Positions 15,768-23,722 are shown, counted from the stretch's first letter. The stretch is 35,465 bases of DNA from an uncultured Clostridia bacterium (GCA_947625615.1 CANQPB010000023.1:1-35465), one strand, 5' to 3'. The notes: a model not told the origin generated them from the sequence alone. Translations and numbers: made by a program.

Positions 15768-17045
15768 CTATCTGCCGCTGTCCGTGAGGACGTATACGGT
15801 GTCGAGCTTAAAGCTTCCCGCCGCGGCAACAATGTCATCTGAGGTGATTTTTTGCATTTCGGCCATTCTCTCGGCCGGTGAAACCGCGCTGCCCCGCCGA
15901 ACCGTCTGATTGAAGAACCAGTTGTCGAGCGCCGGCACCGAGCAGTATATCGACCTGTAAGAATCGAACATCGCGAGGCGGGTTTTTTCAAGCTCCTCCT
16001 CGGTGAAATTGCCGGAGGATATCTCGCCGAGCTGGCGGATTATCTCGTCGCGGGCGGCGTTTACGTTTTCTGGCGCGACACCGCTTGAAACGGTCAGGGA
16101 ATTTTTGCTCTCGGAATATATCGCGGAGATATAATAGCAAAGCCCGAGCTTTTCGCGGACGTTCATGAACAGCTTTGAAAAGGGCGTGTCGCCGTAAAGC
16201 CAGCTGAACAAAAGCGCTGCGTTGGGATCGAATTTTTCGGACTTGAACACCATTATCAGATTCGCCTGCGCGACGTCGAGCCTTGTCTCGGCATATTCCG
16301 GCTCCGGCTTTATCGGGCTGAACGCGCGGTATTCGGGGCAACTGCGCTTGCATGTGCCGAGGGCGGAAAAGGCGTCTTCAAAGAGCTTTATATCGTTATC
16401 GAATTCTCCGCCGCCGCAGATGCCTATCTCAACCCTTGCGCCCAAAAGAATCTCTTTATACTTCTCATATGCGGCCTCTGGCGTTAATGCCTCAACGTCC
16501 TCGCGGGAGCCGTACCAGCGCTCGGCGGCGCTTTCTCCGCGGTAGGCGGTCTCGGCGGCTCTCGCCTCGGCGTATGAGGGCTTGTCGTTCAGCTCGCCGT
16601 CGATCTCACTCAAAAGATTGAGCTTTTGAATGTTGAACTCGCGGGCGTTGAAGCCGCCGTTTTCGACGGCGGGGCTGAAAATGCAGTCTCTCAAAAGCGC
16701 CGCGGCCTCGCCGGAGATATCCTCATCGCCGGGCGCGAAGCGGCTTCTGATAGACGACACCGAAACGGATATCTCAAACATTCCGCCGCAGTGGCGGCAG
16801 GCGCAGGACACCGTGGCGCCGTAAAGATAATTCAGGCGGCGGCTGAATGACGGCGAATCGGGAAATTCCGAATTGCAGGAAGTGAGGATCCCCGGGACTA
16901 TCGCGCGGGCGGCCGCCTTTTTGCGGTCGAAGGAGGTGAGAAACCTCACGCGGTAGATATTCGTCTTGAATTTCGGATCGCTCACAACATTGAAACCGAT
17001 GCCGCCGTCGGTTACAAATCGTTTATGTTCGGTTGGCAAGGACAT
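15768..17045 (-). CDS. ymfF: M16-like protein, YmfF-like (non-catalytic partner)
   Basis: 425-aa M16-fold protein without any HxxEH motif. The equivalent segment reads SRRLNYLYGA, as in the inactive member of two-subunit M16 peptidases. The C-terminal half keeps M16 features such as FSWLYGDTPFSKLF and VREKLGLCYYISA. By analogy it would pair with the catalytic YmfH-like protein encoded directly downstream to form the closed chamber (inference). The ATG has AAGGAG seven bases upstream. This is the first gene of a four-gene operon with ymfH, lgt and folD, driven by TTGCAT-17-TACAAT. Confidence 0.88.
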   Translation of the reverse strand: MSLPTEHKRFVTDGGIGFNVVSDPKFKTNIYRVRFLTSFDRKKAAARAIVPGILTSCNSEFPDSPSFSRRLNYLYGATVSCACRHCGGMFEISVSVSSIRSRFAPGDEDISGEAAALLRDCIFSPAVENGGFNAREFNIQKLNLLSEIDGELNDKPSYAEARAAETAYRGESAAERWYGSREDVEALTPEAAYEKYKEILLGARVEIGICGGGEFDNDIKLFEDAFSALGTCKRSCPEYRAFSPIKPEPEYAETRLDVAQANLIMVFKSEKFDPNAALLFSWLYGDTPFSKLFMNVREKLGLCYYISAIYSESKNSLTVSSGVAPENVNAARDEIIRQLGEISSGNFTEEELEKTRLAMFDSYRSIYCSVPALDNWFFNQTVRRGSAVSPAERMAEMQKITSDDIVAAAGSFKLDTVYVLTDSGR

Positions 17046-17074
17046 ACATCTCCTTAAAATTCACATTAAAGTTT

Positions 17075-17103
17075 ATTGTACCACAACGGCGCCGTTTATG
17101 CAA
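17075..17103 (-). promoter_or_regulatory. Promoter of the ymfF-ymfH-lgt-folD operon with spacer palindrome
   Basis: Minus strand TTGCAT (17103-17098), 17 bases, TACAAT (17080-17075), 29 bases before the ymfF start. The spacer contains the perfect 12-base palindrome AACGGCGCCGTT (17085-17096), positioned where a repressor would block polymerase. Confidence 0.8.
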
Positions 17104-17144
17104 GACAATTTTGAAAATATTGTTCGGCGGTTCGGCGGGCGAAT

Positions 17145-17169
17145 AAAAATCCGCCCCTTTCGGAGCGGA
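17145..17169 (-). terminator. Terminator of abrB
   Basis: Minus strand TCCGCTCC, GAAA loop, GGGGCGGA, then TTTTT. It is 85 bases past the abrB stop. Confidence 0.88.
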
Positions 17170-17253
17170 CGGTATGCGATGATATTGCGGCGGCCGTTAT
17201 AATGCGCGGCAAGGCCGCATATGTATTTTCTGTGAGGCAAAAACGCTGCGGAA

Positions 17254-17496
17254 TCAGAAGTCCTTGAGTTTTCCGAGACAGCTCTTGCAGATTATCTTGC
17301 CTTCAAAGCGCACGGCGTTTTCGTTTCCGCCGCAGAAGATGCAGGCGTCGGTGAATTTTCTGAGTATGATGTTATCGCCTTCGGTGAAGATCTCAATGGG
17401 ATCCTTTTCCTTGATGTCCATGGTCTTTCTGAGTTCCATGGGGACAACTATTCTGCCCAGCTCGTCGACTTTTCTTACAATACCTGTAGATTTCAT
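17254..17496 (-). CDS. abrB: AbrB-family transition-state regulator
   Basis: 80-aa DNA-binding protein with an N-terminal swapped-hairpin AbrB domain: MKSTGIVRKVDELGRIVVP and MDIKEKDPIEIF, nearly the same as B. subtilis AbrB/Abh. The C-terminal part is the clostridial version, with two CxxC pairs (CIFC and CKSC) in place of the Bacillus tail, perhaps binding zinc. Such proteins repress post-exponential genes as tetramers. The ATG at 17496 follows AAGGAGG; a longer in-frame reading covers only leader sequence. It has a strong promoter, TTGACA-17-TAATAT, about 190 bases upstream, giving an unusually long leader that contains a 15-base tandem repeat next to the ribosome site. Confidence 0.93.
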   Translation of the reverse strand: MKSTGIVRKVDELGRIVVPMELRKTMDIKEKDPIEIFTEGDNIILRKFTDACIFCGGNENAVRFEGKIICKSCLGKLKDF

Positions 17497-17509
17497 GATA
17501 GTCCTCCTT

Positions 17510-17539
17510 GATAAATAGTGACGTGATAAATAGTGTTGG
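17510..17539. repeat. Tandem 15-base repeat in the abrB leader
   Basis: GATAAATAGTG occurs at 17510-17520 and again at 17525-17535, period 15. The first unit abuts the abrB ribosome binding site. It may bind a regulator or be a replication-slippage duplication. Confidence 0.7.
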
Positions 17540-17679
17540 TGTCTGTTCGTTTCGCTCAGTAAAACGCCTCCGTCCCGTTCGGCAAATTCGGTAAAGGGGG
17601 CTGCCACGGGTAAAACCTAAAATAGATACGTGCCGCTATTTACTGTCTCACGATCTCACCTCATTTATCATTTTTCGAC

Positions 17680-17708
17680 ATATTACCATACTTTCCTGAG
17701 TTTGTCAA
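17680..17708 (-). promoter_or_regulatory. Strong promoter of abrB
   Basis: Minus strand TTGACA (17708-17703), 17 bases, TAATAT (17685-17680). The predicted leader to the abrB ATG is about 175 bases, and no gene or known riboswitch is seen in it. Confidence 0.85.
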
Positions 17709-17748
17709 TACCTCAAAAATAACAAATTTCTGGCGAAAAGGTGGCAAA

Positions 17749-18327
17749 ATGATAGGTTATTTGCTATTTTTCATGATTTTGGCAGCGACAATTTTTTCCA
17801 TGTCGGCTCAAAACATGCCCGATCTCTCAAACGCGGTCATAGCGGCGGGCTCCGACGCCGTATCGCTCTGTCTTTCGCTCGCCGGGGCTATGGCGGTGTG
17901 GGGCGGAATTATGAAGGTGGCCGAGCGCTCGGGGCTCACCGAAAAGCTCACCCGCGCCCTGCGGCCGATCATAGGCATTATCTTTCGCGGGATTGATAAA
18001 AACTCACCCGCTCTCGGTGCTATTGCCATGAATCTTGCGGCAAATCTTTTGGGGCTCGGCAACGCCGCCACGCCTTTGGGGATAGAAGCGATGAAGCTTT
18101 TGAAGCGGGAGGAAAATTCCGAGACTGCCACCCGCAACATGGCCATGCTCGCGGTGATGAACTGCTGCTCGGCGGAAATTATCCCGACGACGGTGGCCGC
18201 GATGAGGGCCTCCTGCGGGAGCGCCGCGCCTATGGAGATTCTGCCCTGCGTGGCGGCGGTGTCGGTGTGTTCGCTCGCGGCGGCCATGCTTACCGCCGAG
18301 GCGCTGTATATCGGGAGGAAAAAATGA
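17749..18327 (+). CDS. spmA: Spore maturation protein A
   Basis: 192-aa membrane protein with a nucleoside-recognition (Gate) domain; SpmA and SpmB together are needed for proper spore-core dehydration in Bacillus. Several membrane helices are visible, with the family motif NLLGLGNAATPLGIEAM near residue 105 and CCSAEIIPTT later. AAGGTGG stands close before the ATG. It overlaps spmB by ATGA, so translation is coupled. It is divergent from abrB with only 40 bases between the abrB -35 box and this start, so its own promoter must overlap the abrB promoter region; I could not identify it with confidence. Confidence 0.94.
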   Translation: MIGYLLFFMILAATIFSMSAQNMPDLSNAVIAAGSDAVSLCLSLAGAMAVWGGIMKVAERSGLTEKLTRALRPIIGIIFRGIDKNSPALGAIAMNLAANLLGLGNAATPLGIEAMKLLKREENSETATRNMAMLAVMNCCSAEIIPTTVAAMRASCGSAAPMEILPCVAAVSVCSLAAAMLTAEALYIGRKK

Positions 18328-18842
18328 CCGTAAGCGCGTTTATCATGCCGCTGATAGCCGTAGGCGTGTTCGGCTGGGGGCTGTATAAAAAGGTAGACAT
18401 CTTCGAGGCCTTCACCGAGGGCGCCGCGGAGAACCTGAAAACGGCCGCCGGGCTTCTGCCGACGCTCTGCTTTTTGATGCTCGGGGTGGGAATGCTTCGC
18501 GCCTCTGGTGGGACGGAGGCGCTCTGCCTTGCGCTCGCGCCGCTCTGCCAAAGCGCGGGCTTTCCGCCGGAATGCCTGCCCCTCGCGCTTCTGAGACCCG
18601 TATCGGGGAGCGGAGCTTTGAGCATTCTTGAGGGGATCCTGAAAGAAAAGGGGCCGGACAGCTTTGCCGGGCGGGTGGCGAGCGTTTTAATGGGCTCGAC
18701 CGAGACGACGTTTTACACCATTGCCGTATATTTCGGCGCGGCGGGGATAGAAAAATCCCGCAGGGCGCTGCTGGCTGCCCTTGCGGGAGACGTCACCGCG
18801 TTTTTGCTCTCGGCATTGGCGGTGAGGATATTTTTGGGCTGA
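18324..18842 (+). CDS. spmB: Spore maturation protein B
   Basis: 172-aa Gate-domain membrane protein, partner of SpmA in spore-core dehydration. The conserved stretch RPVSGSGALSILEGIL and the following MGSTETTFYTIAVYFG are typical of SpmB. The ATG at 18324 overlaps the spmA stop (ATGA) and has GGGAGG eight bases upstream. A longer frame starting within spmA is rejected. The gene ends six bases from the convergent gene at 18849, with no terminator between them. Confidence 0.94.
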   Translation: MTVSAFIMPLIAVGVFGWGLYKKVDIFEAFTEGAAENLKTAAGLLPTLCFLMLGVGMLRASGGTEALCLALAPLCQSAGFPPECLPLALLRPVSGSGALSILEGILKEKGPDSFAGRVASVLMGSTETTFYTIAVYFGAAGIEKSRRALLAALAGDVTAFLLSALAVRIFLG

Positions 18843-18848
18843 ACTCAG

Positions 18849-19277
18849 TCAGACCCGGTTGAATTTAAGCAGGGAATTTTTTTCGTAGGCGCCGGAGTAT
18901 TCGAGATCGGCGGTGCGGTTCACCCTGACGGTAAAGCCGTCCTTATTGCACTTTACACGCAGCCATTCGTCGATGTCGTTCTCCGAGATATATACCCCGA
19001 CTACGCTGTGCGCGCCGTCGGAGACGGTGTATGAGGTCTCAACGCCGTCGGGGGCGGTGTAAACGAGGACGGCCCTGCACTGGTAGGTGTCGTTGTCGTA
19101 TTCGCCGACGCTCAGCCTAAACGCGCCGTCCTCGGATACCCATTCGGTATTCGGATATTGGGTGGGCTTGGGGGAGAATTCCGTCCTGAGGCTGAATATA
19201 AGAAGCACCGCGAGGGTAATGGCGGCGACGGCCGCTGCGACGACCGCTATGGCGGTATAGACGTTTTCTTTTTTCAT
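18849..19277 (-). CDS. Small single-pass membrane protein of unknown function
   Basis: Not recognised. The 142 aa have one strong hydrophobic helix (about residues 8-31) after a short charged N-terminus, so the rest is probably outside the membrane. The remaining ~110 residues are rich in Tyr, Thr, Val and Asp with alternating patterns suggesting a small beta-sheet domain, and two cysteines. It overlaps the end of ymdB by four bases (ATGA), with its ribosome site AAAGGAT inside ymdB. It is therefore translationally coupled to ymdB, but whether it works with it is not known. Confidence 0.8.
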   Translation of the reverse strand: MKKENVYTAIAVVAAAVAAITLAVLLIFSLRTEFSPKPTQYPNTEWVSEDGAFRLSVGEYDNDTYQCRAVLVYTAPDGVETSYTVSDGAHSVVGVYISENDIDEWLRVKCNKDGFTVRVNRTADLEYSGAYEKNSLLKFNRV

Positions 19278-20041
19278 CTTACACAGATCCTTTCTATCGA
19301 ATTGGCGCGGCCGGTTTTTTCGTTGAAATCGACGACGACGCCGTTTATAAAGCAGGCCGTTTGGGCCTCGGTAAACCTTGTGGGAATGTGAAGCCTCATC
19401 TTTTCGGTGGCGGCTTCTATGTCCACCCCGAGCACCGAATCCTCCGGGCCGGTCATGCCGGCGTCGGTGATGTAGGCGGTGCCGCCGGGGAGTATTCTCT
19501 CGTCGGCGGTCTGAACATGGGTGTGGGTGCCGATAACGGCGGTCACCCTGCCGTCAAGGTAGTAGCCCATCACCTTTTTTTCGGCGGTGGCCTCGGCGTG
19601 AAAGTCTAAAAATATATTCGGGGTGTCGATATTCTCAAGAATGGAATCAATTTTGAAAAGCGGGTTGTCGAGGGGCTCCAAAAAGGCGGTGCCGAGAAGA
19701 TTCACGACCGCTATCTTCGCCCTGCCCATGTCGAGGACATGCACTCCCCTGCCGTAGACGCCCTCCGGGAAATTCGCGGGGCGGATAAGATGGGGTATAT
19801 TGTCGTAGATGGTCTGCGCCTCGTGGCGCTTGAATGCGTGGTTGCCGGTGGTGATGACGTCGGCGCCGAGCCGGGTAAGCATGTTCGCCGAGGCGGCCGT
19901 GACGCCGTTGCCGGTGGCAGAATTCTCGCCGTTCACGACTAAAATGTCGGTCAAATATCTTTCCCGCAGGGATTTTATCTTTGACGCCAAAAAATTGCAG
20001 CCGACCGCGCCTACGACGTCGCCGATAAACATCAGCCTCAT
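19274..20041 (-). CDS. ymdB: YmdB-type metallophosphoesterase
   Basis: 255-aa calcineurin-like phosphodiesterase; the Bacillus homologue hydrolyses 2',3'-cyclic nucleotides and affects biofilm and motility choice. The di-metal ligands are all in place: Asp8 (GDVVG), Glu39 and Asn40 (NGENSATG), Asn and His of TTGNHAFKRHE, His of DFHAEATAEK, and both His of GTHTHVQT. The ATG has AAAGGAG upstream. It lies 27 bases after the ttcA-like gene and overlaps the next gene, forming a three-gene operon. Confidence 0.95.
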   Translation of the reverse strand: MRLMFIGDVVGAVGCNFLASKIKSLRERYLTDILVVNGENSATGNGVTAASANMLTRLGADVITTGNHAFKRHEAQTIYDNIPHLIRPANFPEGVYGRGVHVLDMGRAKIAVVNLLGTAFLEPLDNPLFKIDSILENIDTPNIFLDFHAEATAEKKVMGYYLDGRVTAVIGTHTHVQTADERILPGGTAYITDAGMTGPEDSVLGVDIEAATEKMRLHIPTRFTEAQTACFINGVVVDFNEKTGRANSIERICVR

Positions 20042-20068
20042 AAAAACGCTCCTTTCTCGGACGGGGGG

Positions 20069-20797
20069 TTATTTTTTCTCCTTGAAGCCCCAGCCGTTTA
20101 TGTCCGCGCGGCGCATCGCCCCGAAGATCCTGTCGGTGAAGCCGTGGTCGAGCCTTTCGCGCTCGGCCAAAAAGCGCTTTGTCTCCTCACGCATGGTGTT
20201 GCCGTCGGCGGGACAGGCCGATTTTACAATCTCCACCCCCAGATGCTTCGCGGCGCGCCTTATCTCATGCTCCGGCGCAAAGACAAGCGGCCTTATCACG
20301 GTGATCTCCTTGCGGTCTAAAAAGCTCTTGGGGCTGAAGCAGCCTATTCTGCCCTCGACAAAAAGATTCATCACAAACGTCTCGACGGCGTCGTTGTAGT
20401 GATGCCCGAGCGCCACCTTGTTGCAGCCGGCGCTTTTGGCTACATTGTGCAAAGCTCCCCGGCGCATTCGCGAGCAGAGCGAGCAGGGGTGCTCCTCGTG
20501 GCGGACGTCGAAGACTATCTCGCCTATGCGGGTGCGCTCGAGTATGTAGGGCACGCCGCTCTCACGGCAAAGCTGCTCTACCGGGGAATAGTCCCCCTCT
20601 GCCCCGCCGAAGCAGGGGTCAAGGGTGACAGCGGTGAGGCTGTAGTCTATCCCGATAAAGCTGCGAAGAAGTATCAGCCCTTTTAACAGCACAAGGCTGT
20701 CCTTGCCGCCCGAAACGCCCACGGCTATGCTGTCGCCGTCGGATATGAGATCGAACTCCTCGATAGCCCGGCGCATGTATCCCAAAATTTTCTGCAT
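20069..20797 (-). CDS. TtcA-like tRNA 2-thiolation enzyme (PP-loop ATPase)
   Basis: 242-aa adenine nucleotide alpha-hydrolase of the TtcA/TilS superfamily. It would activate a tRNA base with ATP before sulfur insertion, as TtcA does for s2C32. The PP-loop is SGGKDS (residues 29-34). A CxxC pair (Cys105, Cys108) and Cys195 (SACPADGN) match the three ligands of the TtcA [4Fe-4S] cluster, and LGHHYNDAVET (130-140) is also family-typical. The ATG has AAAGGACGG upstream. The promoter TGTACA-17-TATAAT serves this gene, ymdB and the small membrane protein. The exact tRNA target in clostridia is uncertain. Confidence 0.88.
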   Translation of the reverse strand: MQKILGYMRRAIEEFDLISDGDSIAVGVSGGKDSLVLLKGLILLRSFIGIDYSLTAVTLDPCFGGAEGDYSPVEQLCRESGVPYILERTRIGEIVFDVRHEEHPCSLCSRMRRGALHNVAKSAGCNKVALGHHYNDAVETFVMNLFVEGRIGCFSPKSFLDRKEITVIRPLVFAPEHEIRRAAKHLGVEIVKSACPADGNTMREETKRFLAERERLDHGFTDRIFGAMRRADINGWGFKEKK

Positions 20798-20826
20798 TGT
20801 TACCGTCCTTTGGATTTTATACTTCC

Positions 20827-20855
20827 ATTATACACCTTTTCGGCGGTTTTGTACA
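20827..20855 (-). promoter_or_regulatory. Promoter of the ttcA-like/ymdB operon
   Basis: Minus strand TGTACA (20855-20850), 17 bases, TATAAT (20832-20827), 30 bases before the first ATG. The -10 is perfect, the -35 poor. Confidence 0.7.
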
Positions 20856-20891
20856 GTACCCGAAGGAAATTTTCCCGGATATGCCCGAAAA

Positions 20892-20925
20892 GCGAAATAA
20901 GCGAACAAACGCTCGCTTACTTCGC
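20892..20925. repeat. Inverted repeat in the 20,798-21,135 intergenic region
   Basis: GCGAAATAAGCGA and TCGCTTACTTCGC pair at 12 of 13 positions around an 8-base loop. No T run follows on either strand. Apart from this hairpin, the promoter at 20,827 and the terminator at 21,088, I see nothing in this 338-base gap. Confidence 0.6.
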
Positions 20926-21087
20926 CATTTACTTGGAACATTATATTATGAAGATGTCGTTTTTATCCGCGGACTTTACCCCGCTGCAATTTTATTATAC
21001 TCATTTTCGTCAAGATTGTAAATAGGTAAAAATGTATGAAAATAAGTCAATGCATAAGCTTTGATGATATCAGATTGCACAAAACCT

Positions 21088-21117
21088 AAAAAAAGCGCCT
21101 CCGAAGAGACGCTTTTT
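21088..21117 (-). terminator. Terminator of the purine permease gene
   Basis: Minus strand AAGCGTCTC, TTCG loop, GAGGCGCTT, continuing into seven T residues. A T run on the opposite strand makes it potentially bidirectional. Confidence 0.92.
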
Positions 21118-21135
21118 TGTGTTCCGAAGGCCGCT

Positions 21136-22572
21136 TTAGGCGACGATGAAGAACTTGAGAAGGAAGATGGCCGAGATGACGATGGTGAGCCAGGAGACTT
21201 CCTTTACCTTGCCGGTGCAGAGCTTGATAATAGTGTAGGTGATAAGCGCAAGGCCTATGGCGTGGCCTATCGAGCCGGTGATCGGCATGCCTATGAGCAT
21301 GATAGCCGCAGGGGCAAGCTGGCTGAAATCGTCGAAGTCGAGCTTCTTGAGGCCGGAGAGCATGAGTATGCCGACATATACGAGCGCCGAAGAGGTAGCT
21401 GCGGCGGGGATAACGGCGGCGATGGGGCTTAAGAACATGCAGGCCAGGAAGAGAATGCCGGTTGTGAGAGCGGTGAGGCCCGTTCTGCCGCCCGCCTCAA
21501 CGCCGGAAGCCGATTCGATGAAGGTGGTGACGGTAGAGGTGCCGGTGACGGCGCCGACGGTGGTGCCTACGGCGTCGGAAAGAAGGGCTTCCTTCATATT
21601 GGGCATGTTGCCCTTGTCGTCCATCATGCCGGCGCGGGAAGCGGTGCCGACGAGGGTGCCGATGGTGTCGAACATGTCTATCATGCAGAAGGTGATGATA
21701 AGAGTGATCGCGGTGAACCAGCCGACGTCGACAAACAGGGTCTTGAAGTCGAACTTAAAGAGCGTGGTGGAGACCATGTCGCTGAAAGGAGGCACCCAGG
21801 AAGCGTTTGCAAGGGATTCAAACGGGTTGGATCCGAGGGCGAACGAGCCGACCCAGTAGACGACGCTCGCGAAGAGCATGCCGAGAAGGACGTTGGCCTT
21901 GATGTTGAAATGCTTGAGGATTATCATGCAGAAGACGCCGAGGAAGATGGTGATAACGGTGAGAACCATCGTCGGATAGGCGTCGCCCATGCTGTCCTTT
22001 ACGACTGAGGGCGAGAGGGCGCCGAAGAAGTTGGCGAAGACGTAGTGGGCGTTGCCGTCTGCGTCATAAACGCCGACGTTCGAGCCGAAGCCGATGTTTA
22101 AAAGCATGAGGCCTATGCCGGGGGCGATCGCCACCCTGACGCCGAGAGGTATCGCCTCAACGATCTTTTCTCTGATGCTGAGAACAGAGAGAACGAGGAA
22201 GACTATGCCTTCAACGAGGATAATGCACAGCGCCGCCTGGAACGCGTTGGTATAGGTGAATTCGCTGTTCTTCGCCTGCATGATCACAACGATGTTGGAG
22301 CATACGGTGGCAAAGAAGCTGTTCAGTCCCATGCCTGGGGCCATCGCAAAGGGCTTGTTCGCAAGGAACGCCATGCATACGGTGCCGAGTCCGGAGGCTA
22401 TGCAGGTTGCAAGGAAAACGCCGTTCCACAGCGGAGAGCCGACATCGAAATTGGTGAGCAGGTTGGGGTTCAGGGCGATTATGTAGGCCATCGTCATGAA
22501 CGTAGTCAAACCTGCGAGGATCTCGGTGCGGACATTCGTGCCGTTTTCCTTAAGCTTGAACACTTTTTCCAT
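21136..22572 (-). CDS. NCS2/AzgA-family purine permease (PbuG-like)
   Basis: 478-aa polytopic membrane protein of the AzgA branch of NCS2, expected to import hypoxanthine, guanine or adenine with protons. Visible signatures are FAMAPGMGLNSFF (about 75-87), GVRVAIAPGIG, DMFDTIGTLVGTA and GTSTVTTFIESASGVEAGGR (the substrate-site region). About 12-14 hydrophobic segments agree with the family fold and length. The ATG has AAAGGATG upstream. It is a single-gene unit with promoter TTGACT-17-TAAAAT and a strong terminator. The roughly 100-base leader shows no recognisable purine riboswitch, though it has a hairpin near the ribosome site. Confidence 0.93.
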   Translation of the reverse strand: MEKVFKLKENGTNVRTEILAGLTTFMTMAYIIALNPNLLTNFDVGSPLWNGVFLATCIASGLGTVCMAFLANKPFAMAPGMGLNSFFATVCSNIVVIMQAKNSEFTYTNAFQAALCIILVEGIVFLVLSVLSIREKIVEAIPLGVRVAIAPGIGLMLLNIGFGSNVGVYDADGNAHYVFANFFGALSPSVVKDSMGDAYPTMVLTVITIFLGVFCMIILKHFNIKANVLLGMLFASVVYWVGSFALGSNPFESLANASWVPPFSDMVSTTLFKFDFKTLFVDVGWFTAITLIITFCMIDMFDTIGTLVGTASRAGMMDDKGNMPNMKEALLSDAVGTTVGAVTGTSTVTTFIESASGVEAGGRTGLTALTTGILFLACMFLSPIAAVIPAAATSSALVYVGILMLSGLKKLDFDDFSQLAPAAIMLIGMPITGSIGHAIGLALITYTIIKLCTGKVKEVSWLTIVISAIFLLKFFIVA

Positions 22573-22579
22573 TTTTGTT

Positions 22580-22620
22580 CATCCTTTCTTTTGCGCGGGA
22601 AATAGTCGCGTGAATCAGAT
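22580..22620 (-). promoter_or_regulatory. Leader hairpin before the purine permease
   Basis: On the minus strand GCGGAAAATA pairs with TATTTCCCGC (9 of 10) around a 15-base loop, ending about 10 bases before the ribosome site. It is a possible translational control element and does not match the guanine/adenine aptamer core. Confidence 0.35.
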
Positions 22621-22679
22621 ATTTTCCGCAGTTTTGCCGAAAATCAGGAAATACTCCCCGAAAATAACAGCATAGAATA

Positions 22680-22708
22680 ATTTTAAACCCTGCGGGCAAA
22701 AAAGTCAA
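22680..22708 (-). promoter_or_regulatory. Promoter of the purine permease gene
   Basis: Minus strand TTGACT (22708-22703), 17 bases, TAAAAT (22685-22680). Confidence 0.8.
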
Positions 22709-22951
22709 TATTTTCTACATGAATAATCTGCCAAAAAACAGCGGCAAAATATAAACAATTTGAACAAGACCCGGGACGGAGCAGACGCCGCCCGAAGACC
22801 GCGTCAAGAAGACGAGGTTAGAAATCGGAATTCGGAATTTCAAGGCGCCGCCTTCGGTGACGGATTTATAATTGTGAATATCGCGTGCGGAGCGGACGCT
22901 CCCTTTTTTAACAGGGGGTTTTGCATTTTCACCGAAAATGAAAAAAACCTC

Positions 22952-22980
22952 TTGTAATCCTCGGAAAAATGTAGTATACT
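22952..22980 (+). promoter_or_regulatory. Promoter of the Fe-S scaffold/GGGtGRT operon
   Basis: TTGTAA, 17 bases, TATACT, 49 bases before the ATG at 23030. Between this and the divergent permease promoter (22,709-22,951) I see no gene; a short GGAGC-GCTCC hairpin with a T run lies at 22,889-22,909. Confidence 0.8.
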
Positions 22981-23029
22981 GTTTCTGCGAATATTCTATC
23001 CCCAATATACCGAAAGGAGAAATTCAAAA

Positions 23030-23722
23030 ATGAACTATTCACACGAAGTTGAACAGATGTGCATGGTAGCCAAGGGCCCGAAGCACGGCCCCGCTCCCCT
23101 TCCCGAAGAGGGCAAGTGGGTTGAAGCCAAGCAGATCGGCGACATTTCCGGCTTCACACACGGAATCGGCTGGTGCGCCCCTCAGCAGGGAGCCTGCAAG
23201 CTCTCGCTGAACGTCAAGGAGGGCGTAATCGAAGAGGCTCTCGTTGAGACCATAGGCTGCTCGGGAATGACCCATTCGGCCGCCATGGCCGCGGAGATCC
23301 TCCCCGGCAAGACGATTCTTGAGGCCCTTAACACCGACCTCGTCTGCGACGCCATAAACACCGCCATGCGCGAGCTGTTTTTGCAGATCGTCTACGGCAG
23401 AACGCAGTCGGCCTTCTCGGAGGACGGCCTTTCAATCGGCGCCGGCCTTGAAGACCTCGGCAAGGGCACCCGTTCGCAGGTAGGCACAATGTACGGCACA
23501 AAGGCCAAGGGCGTAAGATATCTTGAAATGGCCGAGGGCTACGTCACGAGAATGGCCCTTGACGAGGACGATCAGGTTATCGGCTACGAATTCGTCTCGC
23601 TGGGCAAGATGACCGATTTCATCAAGAAGGGCGACGATCCCAACACCGCATACGAAAAGGCCAAGGGCACTTACGGCAGATTTGCAGACGCCGCAAAGTA
23701 CATCGACCCGAGAAAGCAATAA
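23030..23722 (+). CDS. IscU/NifU-like iron-sulfur scaffold-like protein
   Basis: 230-aa protein whose central part resembles the NifU_N/IscU fold: ALVETIGCSGMTHSAAMAAEIL (Cys77) is the equivalent of the segment around the second scaffold cysteine. Other cysteines are 11, 49, 56 and 106. The classical third scaffold cysteine near the C-terminus is not apparent, and the ~90-residue C-terminal extension is unlike IscU. It may therefore be a dedicated assembly or partner protein, not a general scaffold. Codon use is strongly biased to C- and G-ending codons (GCC, AAG, ATC, CTC), as in highly expressed genes. AAAGGAG precedes the ATG. The GGGtGRT gene follows after 21 bases. Confidence 0.85.
   Translation: MNYSHEVEQMCMVAKGPKHGPAPLPEEGKWVEAKQIGDISGFTHGIGWCAPQQGACKLSLNVKEGVIEEALVETIGCSGMTHSAAMAAEILPGKTILEALNTDLVCDAINTAMRELFLQIVYGRTQSAFSEDGLSIGAGLEDLGKGTRSQVGTMYGTKAKGVRYLEMAEGYVTRMALDEDDQVIGYEFVSLGKMTDFIKKGDDPNTAYEKAKGTYGRFADAAKYIDPRKQ

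Noticed and set aside
22573-22679. Purine riboswitch before the AzgA-type permease
   Set aside because: The characteristic aptamer core and loop-loop sequences are not present; only a generic hairpin is seen.
22760-22957. Short open frame in the permease/scaffold intergenic region
   Set aside because: It needs a TTG start without a ribosome site and overlaps the promoter of the next operon.
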